Below, piece after piece: positions 23,203-30,278 of a DNA stretch of 45,105 nt (position 1 is the first letter of the stretch; each line of letters opens with the position of its first letter). The notes under the pieces were generated by a model. That model made no database searches and had not been told where the DNA came from. It was given only the letters and a program-made list of their open reading frames with translations. The DNA comes from Planctomyces sp. SH-PL62 (GTDB lineage Bacteria; Planctomycetota; Planctomycetia; Planctomycetales; Planctomycetaceae). The translations under genes were made by a program, and so were the position numbers. The stretch covers positions 1-45,105 of the forward strand of contig CAMDDX010000015.1 of the NCBI GenBank assembly GCA_945893075.1. Direction: 5' to 3'.

Positions 23203-24873
23203 ATGGAGACGAGCAACCGGTCCTCGAACAAACAGGATTTGTCGGCGAACCTGAAACAAGACGGCTTGGCGTCGATCGTAGTTTTTCTGGTGGCGTTGCC
23301 GCTGTGCATGGGTGTCGCCATTGCGTCGGGCGTGCCGACGGAGAAGGCGGCCGCGGTGGGAATCATCACGGGAATTGTCGGGGGCCTCGTGGTCGGATTC
23401 CTGGCCGGCAGTCCCCTGCAAGTCAGCGGACCGGCCGCGGGCCTCGCCGTCATCGTGGGCCAGTTGATTCAGGAACATGGGTTTGAACGGCTCGGCCTGA
23501 TCGTGATGATCGCCGGCGGCATTCAATTTCTCGCCGGCCTGCTGCGCGCGGGGCAATGGTTTCGAGCAGTCTCGCCGGCCGTGATTCAAGGCATGTTGGC
23601 CGGCATCGGCATCCTGATTCTTGCCGCGCAGTTTCATGTGATGGTGGATGACAAGCCGCCGGGCACGGGCAAAGAGTTCGGCGGAATCATGAATCTGGCG
23701 ACTCTGCCGCAGGCCGTGTGGAAAGGACTGTCCGAGACGGAACATCGTCCGGCGGCGATCCTGGGAGTGATCACTATCCTCGCCATCATTCTCTGGACGG
23801 CGTTCGTTCCCAAGAAACTAAAATTCCTTCCCGCGCCGCTGTTTGGAGTGGTCGTCGCCACAGCCGCTGCCGCGATCTTTCAAGCGGACGCGAATTTCAT
23901 CTCCGTCCCGAACAACCTGCTGGATGCGATGCAATTGCCGACGCTCGGCGATCTCGGCAGCGCCTTTGCCGGCCCCAGCTTGATCGAAAACGTGGGTCCG
24001 ATATTGCTCGCAGGCTTGGCACTGGCGTTCGTCGCCAGCGCGGAGTCGCTGCTCACCGCCACGGCCGTGGACTCGATGCAGCAGCACGCGCCGCGAACCA
24101 AGTATGATCGCGAACTGATGGCCCAAGGGACCGGCAATCTGCTCTGCGGATTGGTCGGGGCGCTGCCGATGACCGGCGTCATTGTGCGGAGTTCCGCGAA
24201 CGTCCTGGCCGGTGGCCGGACACGGACCTCGACGATCATGCACGGCGCTTGGCTGCTGGTGTTCGCCGTGCTGTTGCCGCAGGCACTGCGGTTGATTCCC
24301 ATTGCCAGCCTCGCGGCGGTGCTGGTCTTTACGGGATACAAACTGATGAACCCGGCAGCCGTGCGCAAGCTGATGGTGTATGGCCAAGGAGAAGTCGCGA
24401 TCTATTGGGCAACTTTGGTCACAGTCGTCGTGGTCGATCTCCTGACCGGCATCGTCGTGGGGATTGGACTGGCCCTGAGCAAGCTGCTTTACACGTTCTC
24501 CCACTTCATTGTCAGGCTGGAGAATGACCCGCAACGCACTCGGAGCGTGCTGCACTTGGAAGGTGCTGCGACCTTCATGGGATTGCCCAAACTGGCCTCC
24601 GTGCTGGAACACGTTCCGCCCAGCACGGAACTGCATGTGCATTTTGACGAGCTGAGCTACATCGATCACGCTTGCTTGGATCTGCTCATGAATTGGGAGA
24701 AGCAATACGAAGCCACCGGCGGCAGTCTGGTCATCGACTGGGAGAGCCTCACCGCCAAGTTTCGGCTTCCTGGCAATCACATTGGAAAGAACGGTCAAGT
24801 CGCCGCGACCACAGTCAGCGATGAGCATCAACGGGCGGTGAAGCCGTTGGAAACCACTGGCTCACAGGCTTGA
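23203..24873 (+). CDS. SulP-family transporter with STAS domain (BicA-like)
   Basis: The 556-residue protein has a SulP membrane domain (residues ~20-430) with 'LASIVVFLVALPLCMGVAIA', 'LQVSGPAAGLAVIV', 'ASAESLLTATAVDSM' and 'GLVGALPMTGVIVRSSANVL'. A C-terminal STAS domain (~445-520) contains 'STELHVHFDELSYIDHACLD'. The 'GxLxxxLP'-rich N-terminus and 'RTKYDRELMAQGTGNLLCGL' are of the group that includes Na+-dependent bicarbonate transporters (BicA) and carbonic-anhydrase-linked SulP. It differs strongly from the SulP at 18722, so the two are not recent duplicates. Bicarbonate is the probable substrate from context. A pyrC fragment follows at 24922. Confidence 0.85.
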   Translation: METSNRSSNKQDLSANLKQDGLASIVVFLVALPLCMGVAIASGVPTEKAAAVGIITGIVGGLVVGFLAGSPLQVSGPAAGLAVIVGQLIQEHGFERLGLIVMIAGGIQFLAGLLRAGQWFRAVSPAVIQGMLAGIGILILAAQFHVMVDDKPPGTGKEFGGIMNLATLPQAVWKGLSETEHRPAAILGVITILAIILWTAFVPKKLKFLPAPLFGVVVATAAAAIFQADANFISVPNNLLDAMQLPTLGDLGSAFAGPSLIENVGPILLAGLALAFVASAESLLTATAVDSMQQHAPRTKYDRELMAQGTGNLLCGLVGALPMTGVIVRSSANVLAGGRTRTSTIMHGAWLLVFAVLLPQALRLIPIASLAAVLVFTGYKLMNPAAVRKLMVYGQGEVAIYWATLVTVVVVDLLTGIVVGIGLALSKLLYTFSHFIVRLENDPQRTRSVLHLEGAATFMGLPKLASVLEHVPPSTELHVHFDELSYIDHACLDLLMNWEKQYEATGGSLVIDWESLTAKFRLPGNHIGKNGQVAATTVSDEHQRAVKPLETTGSQA

Positions 24874-24921
24874 GCTGTGCTTTCCGAAGTCCTGCATTCC
24901 ACGATCGAGAACAACCGCGCC

Positions 24922-25113
24922 ATGCCGCCGACCGAATGTTTGACGCTCACGAAACCGGATGATTGGCACCTGCATGTGCGCGATGCGGAACTATTCCGAC
25001 GAGTCGTGCCCGATAGCGCGCGGCGTTTCGCTCGGGCGATCATCATGCCCAATCTGCGGCCAACCGATCACCACCACCGACCTGGCGCGCCAGTAACTTC
25101 CTTACCGAAGTGA
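24922..25113 (+). pseudogene. pyrC fragment (5' end only)
   Basis: ATG 24922 begins '[20 protein letters not shown]', the dihydroorotase N-terminus, close in DNA to the fragment at 21070, including the bases before the ATG (ACCGCGCCATGCC). At about codon 48 an extra base (CGGCCAACCG against CGGCCGCCG) shifts the frame, and homology ends near 25093 (CGCCAGTA). Roughly 290 codons are absent. It is not functional. Confidence 0.85.
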
Positions 25114-25147
25114 AACAGGCTGCTATGAGCCGCAGGGCGCTAGCCGC

Positions 25148-25270
25148 GATTATTCATGGTCTCCCGCTGGAAGAAACAGACTGCCGCACACTAACCCGAC
25201 GCGCAAGCGAGGCCAAACCGTCACGACCGCCTCGCTTGCGCGTCGGGTTAGTGTGGAGCCATGAATAATC
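25148..25270. repeat. Nested palindromic element
   Basis: An outer perfect 12-bp inverted repeat (GATTATTCATGG at 25148-25159, CCATGAATAATC at 25259-25270) encloses a perfect 27-bp inverted repeat (25187-25213 with 25229-25255, arm starting CACACTAACCCGACGCG). It follows half of another repeat (GCCGCAGGGCGCTAGCC at 25130-25146; the complete type is at 44929). The mosaic suggests one element inserted into another. There are no flanking gene features. Confidence 0.85.
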
Positions 25271-25398
25271 TCGGCGAGCGTCCTGTTTTGGTCAACGACT
25301 CAACCGGACGCTATCGCGTTCCGGCTGATTTTGGAAAACCCACTTCGCGCAAGAAATCGAGTCTTGCCGACGACGTCTTCAGGCTCGAACCTCATTAG
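25261..25398 (+). CDS. Possible 45-residue small protein
   Basis: ATG 25261 (within the outer repeat arm) opens a frame of 45 codons (MNNLGERPVLVNDSTGRYRV ... 'DDVFRLEPH'). No good ribosome-binding site is visible, and the start sits in repeat DNA, so it may instead be the tail of a decayed gene. The composition looks protein-like, but I do not recognise it. Confidence 0.25.
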   Translation: MNNLGERPVLVNDSTGRYRVPADFGKPTSRKKSSLADDVFRLEPH

Positions 25399-25415
25399 CC
25401 GCTGGTGCGTTGGTC

Positions 25416-27059
25416 CTACCGCTTCTTCAGGTACGAGTCGGCCATCTGTTCGCCCAGCAAGAGCGTTCCCTTGGTTCCGAAATGCAGTCTCGCGTGAGGT
25501 AACTCGGATGTCTTGATGATCGTGATGCGCGGATCGGTACGAGCCAGTTCGTTGAGCGCGGTGTTGACCGATTCGATGTTGCGCCACGGGGCGTTCTTGT
25601 GTTGCTCGGAGATGAACCAGGCGAGATCGGGGAGCTTGAGGTCCGCTCGCGTCTGGTCGATCAACTGCTTCATCCACTTGGCGTTGTTCTGCGCGTACGG
25701 CCCGAAGTAAGTGTCGTTCTCGCCGGTGTGCCAGAAGATGCCTTCGAGGCTGCTCTCGAAGCCCTGCTGCTTCAGGTCATCCTGAGCCGCGCGAATGAAA
25801 CTGATGAACTTCGAATAGAGATTGCGATGTGACTCGGCCGAGCCGTTGGGAAACCAGTCGGGCCCTTGCGCTCCGCTGTGCGTGAACTTGACGATGGCCA
25901 CTCCCTCTTTCGCATCCAGCGACTTTCGCAAGCTAGCTCCAAAGCTTAGCTCAGGTCCGAAGTTGCCGAGATCGTCCACGGGGCCGAGCGGCTCCCAACC
26001 GGTTGACGACTTCACACCGCCGCCCAGCGAGTAACGAAACAAGACGTTGTTCTGATCCTTGGCCAAGGACTCGTAGCTCGGTTGCTGAGCGATCTCGGAG
26101 ACGAAGGAATCCTCACCTTCCATGTTGCGTTGACCGGCCAGCACGAACAGTCGCACGCGGGCCGGCTTGGCAATTGGCAGTCCGCTCTTGAAGCGGCGGT
26201 CGGTCGCTGCCGGCGGTTTCCCGATGTCACGGAGATACGCGGCCGCGAACGCTTCGCCCATCTGAAGCTGACCCTGAGTGCCGAAGTGATAGTGCGGCTG
26301 TCCGCTCCCCATGACTTCAAACGCCAAGTGCGACGTCGGCACCCAGCGCAGCAGCGGATCGGACTTCAGCGCTTGCTCTTGCTGCTGGCGCAGGATGCCG
26401 AGGTTGTCGCGGTGATCCATGCCCCAGATCCCCTTTTCGCTGACCTCGGCGATGTACCACTTCAACTCCGGAGCCTTCAGGTCAGCTCGCAACCGCGCGA
26501 CGAGCTTTGTCAGCCCGTCGGCGTATTGCTTGTAGAGCTTGCGGTCGAGCATGTCGTTCTCCCCCTGATGCCACATGACCGCTTCGAGCCGATAGCGAAC
26601 GCCGCGCTTGTCCAATTCTTGCAGCGACTCGCGAATCAGCTTGAGCGTTCGCGGGTAGAGCTTCTGCCCCTTCTCCGGCGCATCGGGATTCCAATCAGAC
26701 GCGACCGTCGTCCCACCGACCGCCGACTTGATGACGGCGATCGGGAATTGAGCCTGCTGCCGGACTCGTCGAGCGAACGTCACTTCCGGCCCAAACGACC
26801 GCAGCGGCTTCAGCAGAACCCAACCTTTGGAAGCTTCATCGCCATTGCCAAGGATGTACGAGTAAAGGACATCGCTCTGCGGCTCGCCCGCGCCTTTGAA
26901 GTTCGGATAGTCATTAATGCGATCCGCATGCGCGTCCGCTCCCACCATGTTCGACTGACCGGCGAAGAGGAACACTCGCGTGACCTCCTCGGCGCACGCA
27001 GACCCATTCGTCATGCAGGCCAGCAAACAGACCAAGAGCAACGAAACAATCGGTTTCAT
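25416..27059 (-). CDS. Exported double-domain SASA-type esterase, second domain without nucleophile
   Basis: This 547-residue protein has a signal peptide (MKPIVSLLLVCLLACMTNGS) and two sialate O-acetylesterase-like (SASA/DUF303) domains. In the first, the SGNH block I is 'LFAGQSNMVGAD' with Ser36, block III 'WHQGEND', and the His block 'HYHFGTQG'. In the second the same block reads 'VLAGQRNMEGED': Arg311 (codon CGC at 26127-26129) replaces the nucleophile, which AGC would restore in one base. Its 'WHTGEND' and 'LHFGTKG' are kept. So one domain is probably an acetyl-esterase on sugars and the other a non-catalytic binding domain. It begins the minus-strand glycan cluster's downstream end. Confidence 0.8.
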   Translation of the reverse strand: MKPIVSLLLVCLLACMTNGSACAEEVTRVFLFAGQSNMVGADAHADRINDYPNFKGAGEPQSDVLYSYILGNGDEASKGWVLLKPLRSFGPEVTFARRVRQQAQFPIAVIKSAVGGTTVASDWNPDAPEKGQKLYPRTLKLIRESLQELDKRGVRYRLEAVMWHQGENDMLDRKLYKQYADGLTKLVARLRADLKAPELKWYIAEVSEKGIWGMDHRDNLGILRQQQEQALKSDPLLRWVPTSHLAFEVMGSGQPHYHFGTQGQLQMGEAFAAAYLRDIGKPPAATDRRFKSGLPIAKPARVRLFVLAGQRNMEGEDSFVSEIAQQPSYESLAKDQNNVLFRYSLGGGVKSSTGWEPLGPVDDLGNFGPELSFGASLRKSLDAKEGVAIVKFTHSGAQGPDWFPNGSAESHRNLYSKFISFIRAAQDDLKQQGFESSLEGIFWHTGENDTYFGPYAQNNAKWMKQLIDQTRADLKLPDLAWFISEQHKNAPWRNIESVNTALNELARTDPRITIIKTSELPHARLHFGTKGTLLLGEQMADSYLKKR

Positions 27060-27087
27060 GAGACGTTTCCATTCGGAGGAGTGTTTT

Positions 27088-27152
27088 CATTCGCTGCCTC
27101 TCTTCATTCGCTGTCAAAACAATCGACAGCCAATGAAGAGAGACAGCGAATG
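27088..27152. repeat. Palindromic repeat, family 2 (ATTCGCTGCC type), copy A
   Basis: CATTCGCTGCCTCTCTTCAT (from 27088) faces its complement ending at 27152. Related copies lie at 28775, 35970, 38406 and 40047, all in gaps between minus-strand genes. It lies between the start of the SASA esterase and the end of the sulfatase gene. Confidence 0.9.
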
Positions 27153-27161
27153 TTGGGACGG

Positions 27162-28736
27162 TCAGTTTGTTGTCGTGGATTCGTGGCGGCCAGCGGTGTG
27201 GCCGCTGGCTTTGCTGGCTTCCAAAAGCGTCTTGAATTCTTTCACGATATCAGGACGCTCGAAGCAGAGGTTCGTGGTCTCGCCGGGGTCGGTTGCGAGA
27301 TTGTAGAGCTGGCCGGGGGCGTCGGGGGCTGTGTCGGGCAGATGGAACGGCTTGAGGCCGGGGTCGTTCTCGTAGCGATTGCCGCCGGAGCCGGTGTGGT
27401 CGAGGTATTTCCACGGACCTCTTCGAATGGAAAGGGTCCGTTGTCCGCCGAAGGCTTGCTGCAAGAGATAGGGGCGGATTGGTGCTCGGTCCTCGCGAAG
27501 CCATGCGGGCAACATATTGAAGCTGTCTTCTGCGGCGTTGTCTGGGAGCTTCGCGCCGATGATGGCGGCGACCGTCGCCATCACATCCGTGAGACTGGTG
27601 AGCTGCGTGCTGGTCGTGCCCGCTTTCACCTTGCCGGGCCAGCGGACGAGGAAGGGCACGCGATGGCCGCCTTCCCAACTATCGCGTTTGACTCCGCGCC
27701 AAGGGCGAGCTCCGTCGTGACCAAAGTCCGCACGCATGTGGATGACGCTGGTGGTTTCCGGGCCGTTGTCGCTGGTGAAGATGACGATCGTGTTGTCGGC
27801 GACTCCGAGTTTCTCCAGCGTCGTCAGCAGTTCTCCGACTACATGATCGAGCTGATGAATGAAGTCTCCATGCGGGCCAGCCTTCGTCTTCCCTTGGAAC
27901 TGCGGCGCGGCGAACGACGGCAGATGCACGGCCTGCGCGGAGTGAAACAGGAAGAACGGTTTGCTCGGCGACTGGCGAACGTGCTGCTCCAGGAACTCGC
28001 GACTCTTCTTCAGGAAGACGAGGTCCACTTCCTCCATCGGAAAGTCGGGCGCGAGCAGCCCGGCGCGGCAATCGTTCGCGTAGGGATGTTTTGGTAAACG
28101 CGACTTGTCGAGCGGTCCGGTCGGCGGCACAGGCACTAAATCGTTTTCAATGAATGCGTAGAGCCAGTCTGTCGTGGGACAACATGCGGTCCCGAAGAAC
28201 GATTGAAAGCCATGATCGACCGGCCCGCCTGTGATGCGTCGCGAGAAATCGACGCGACGCACCGCTTCGACGCCATCGCCGCGCACCGGCTGACCGTCCT
28301 TGTCGAAGAACGTCATCCCGACATGCCACTTGCCAACGCACGCCGTCGCATAGCCGTTGTCGCGCATCATGCTCGGCAGCGTGAGCCGACCGGACGCGAT
28401 CAGCGACGGCCCGCCGACTCCTGTGAAGACCGTACCGCCATTCGGTACGCGAAAGGCCATTTGTCCCGTCATCAAGCTGTAGCGCGTCGGCGTGCAAACG
28501 GTCGCCGGGCTGTGCGCGTCGGTGAATCGCATTCCCTCTCGCGCGAGTCGGTCGATGTGCGGAGTCGGAACCTTCGACTGGTCGTTGTAGCAACGCACAT
28601 CCCCGTACCCGAGATCGTCGGCGAGGATGAGAACGATGTTCGGCTTGCCGGCGGCGTTCAGCAGGAACGGCGAGCTGGCGAAGATTGCGGCGAACGCAAC
28701 ACATGTGAGGATGAGCTGGTTGGATTTCATGATCAT
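27162..28736 (-). CDS. Exported sulfatase, formylglycine type
   Basis: The product has 524 residues with a signal peptide (ILTCVAFAAIFASSPFLLNA). The calcium-binding motif 'IVLILADDLGYGD' and the formylglycine-directing motif C81-T-P-T-R with 'YSLMTGQ' are intact, followed by 'GKWHVG' and 'IVIFTSDNGPE'. It should be converted by an FGE or anSME enzyme, which is not in the window. It hydrolyses sulfate esters, probably on a polysaccharide. Two starts are possible: ATG 28736 or 28730. It is one of two sulfatases in the cluster and not a close duplicate of the other. Confidence 0.88.
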   Translation of the reverse strand: MIMKSNQLILTCVAFAAIFASSPFLLNAAGKPNIVLILADDLGYGDVRCYNDQSKVPTPHIDRLAREGMRFTDAHSPATVCTPTRYSLMTGQMAFRVPNGGTVFTGVGGPSLIASGRLTLPSMMRDNGYATACVGKWHVGMTFFDKDGQPVRGDGVEAVRRVDFSRRITGGPVDHGFQSFFGTACCPTTDWLYAFIENDLVPVPPTGPLDKSRLPKHPYANDCRAGLLAPDFPMEEVDLVFLKKSREFLEQHVRQSPSKPFFLFHSAQAVHLPSFAAPQFQGKTKAGPHGDFIHQLDHVVGELLTTLEKLGVADNTIVIFTSDNGPETTSVIHMRADFGHDGARPWRGVKRDSWEGGHRVPFLVRWPGKVKAGTTSTQLTSLTDVMATVAAIIGAKLPDNAAEDSFNMLPAWLREDRAPIRPYLLQQAFGGQRTLSIRRGPWKYLDHTGSGGNRYENDPGLKPFHLPDTAPDAPGQLYNLATDPGETTNLCFERPDIVKEFKTLLEASKASGHTAGRHESTTTN

Positions 28737-28774
28737 GATGACCTCGCGTTTTATTCTCCCTTCGCCCGATCGCT

Positions 28775-28838
28775 ATTCGCTGCCTCTCTTCATTCGCTGT
28801 CAAAATGTTCGACAGCGAATGAAGAGCGGCAGCGAATG
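28775..28838. repeat. Palindromic repeat, family 2, copy B
   Basis: ATTCGCTGCCTCTCTTCATT pairs with its complement ending at 28838, with one unpaired change (GAAGAGCGGCAGCG against the usual GAAGAGAGGCAGCG). It lies in the gap between the two sulfatase genes. Confidence 0.9.
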
Positions 28839-28856
28839 TTGGGTAAGGCGTCCAAC

Positions 28857-30224
28857 TCAATCGTCCTTGTCTTTGGTCTTGAGGTATTCCTTCGGCAGCG
28901 TGGCGACCCAGGCTTCCACTTTCACGGAGAGCTTCTTGACGATGTTGGGATGCCGCGCGGAGAGGTTCTTTGACTCGGCGGGGTCGGCGGTGAGGTCGTA
29001 GAGTTCGAGTTCGCCATTTTTCTTGCGCGTGGGGTGACGCAGTTTCCATTGGCCTTCGCGAATGAAGGACTCGCTGCCGGGTGAGCTGCTTTTCCAGAGG
29101 AGCGGTTTCGTTCGCACATGCGGGCCTTTGCCGAGCCACGCGGCAGATGTGTCTTCGCCATCGAAGTCATTGGCGTCGATCTTCACGCCCGCGATGGAGC
29201 AGAGCGTCGGCAGCCAGTCCGCGCCGCTGAGGACGGATTGCTCGTCGGTGCGGCCAGCGGGAACGTGACCGGGCCAGCGGACGATCCACGGCACGCGCAC
29301 GCCCCCCTCCCAATGCGTGTGCTTGCCGCCGCGGTGCGGGCCGTTGAAGCCCATTTGATTGACGCGCAAGTCGCCGAGCGCCGCCTTGGTCATGTCCGCG
29401 CCTTGGTCGGTACTGAAGACGACGATCGTGTTGTCGCGCAGGCCGAGTTCATCGAGCCGCTTGAGCAGCCGGCCCACGCTGTCGTCGAGCGATTCGACAT
29501 CGGCCAGATAGCGGCGCATCCCGTCGTGTACGTCGCCGCCGGCTTGGCGCACGTCGTTGAACTTGCCGTGCATCTGCGCGGGGAAATCGCTGTCCTTCAC
29601 GTTCAGCGCGCTCCAGCGTTTCACCAGCGTGTCGTTGGGGTTCACGGGATTGTGCGAGATGTGGCCCCACACATTCACATAGAACGGGCCGCTCTTGTGC
29701 TGCTCGATGAACTTGATGGCGGCGTCGTAGATGGGCGCGTCGCGGCCTCGATCATCGCCGCGTTTCTTCTTCTTTCCGCCTCGTTCGTCCTCGGCCGCGC
29801 CAATCGAGTCGATGCCGTAGGTGCCGGGTTTCTGTTCCGGCCCGATGTGCCATTTGCCGAAGTGACCCGTGGCATAGCCCTGCTTCTTGAGCAGCTCGGT
29901 GATCGTGACGCGGTTCGCGAAGCCGCCGTTGGCAGGGTAGGTCGGATACGTCGCCGGGAACTTCGAGGTCATCAGCCCCGTGCGAGTCGGGCAGCAAGTG
30001 GAACCCGTGGCATAGAACTGCGTAAAGCGAGTACCGTCACGCGCGAGCGAATCAATGTGCGGCGTGCGCGAATACGGATGCCCATAGCAATGCAGGTCGC
30101 CGCCGCCGAGATCGTCGGCCAGGAGGAACACGATGTTGGGCTGCTGTGCGGCCTTGTCGGCCGCGAAGACATGACTGCTCAAGAGCAGGGACAGCGTGGC
30201 GAAGATGAGTGCGGTTGTTTTCAT
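28857..30224 (-). CDS. Exported sulfatase, formylglycine type
   Basis: The product has 455 residues from ATG 30224, chosen because a signal peptide follows at once (MKTTALIFATLSLLLSSHVF). It has the metal motif 'IVFLLADDLGGGD', the modification motif C77-C-P-T-R with 'TGLMTSK', 'GKWHIG' and 'VVFSTDQGAD'. A lysine-rich insertion (KKKKRGDDRGRD, ~160) is unusual and may be a surface loop. The C-terminal part ('GELELYDLTADPAESKNLS') is typical of arylsulfatase A-like enzymes. The substrate is not readable from sequence. Confidence 0.88.
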   Translation of the reverse strand: MKTTALIFATLSLLLSSHVFAADKAAQQPNIVFLLADDLGGGDLHCYGHPYSRTPHIDSLARDGTRFTQFYATGSTCCPTRTGLMTSKFPATYPTYPANGGFANRVTITELLKKQGYATGHFGKWHIGPEQKPGTYGIDSIGAAEDERGGKKKKRGDDRGRDAPIYDAAIKFIEQHKSGPFYVNVWGHISHNPVNPNDTLVKRWSALNVKDSDFPAQMHGKFNDVRQAGGDVHDGMRRYLADVESLDDSVGRLLKRLDELGLRDNTIVVFSTDQGADMTKAALGDLRVNQMGFNGPHRGGKHTHWEGGVRVPWIVRWPGHVPAGRTDEQSVLSGADWLPTLCSIAGVKIDANDFDGEDTSAAWLGKGPHVRTKPLLWKSSSPGSESFIREGQWKLRHPTRKKNGELELYDLTADPAESKNLSARHPNIVKKLSVKVEAWVATLPKEYLKTKDKDD

Positions 30225-30278
30225 GGTCACGCTCATTGAATGAAATCGTCTTGAAACCGTTCGAACCAGCAACTCACA

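Noticed and set aside
11485-24873. Autotrophic carbon fixation (RuBisCO or carboxysome locus)
   Set aside because: Bicarbonate transporters and carbonic anhydrase are present, but no rbcL, rbcS, phosphoribulokinase or shell protein gene appears in any frame.
26082-28097. Long plus-strand open frame (671 codons) opposite the SASA and sulfatase genes
   Set aside because: It lies antisense to two well-supported genes with signal peptides and catalytic motifs. Its translation has the low-complexity, Arg/Val-rich look of an antisense frame in GC-rich DNA, and it crosses a palindromic repeat.
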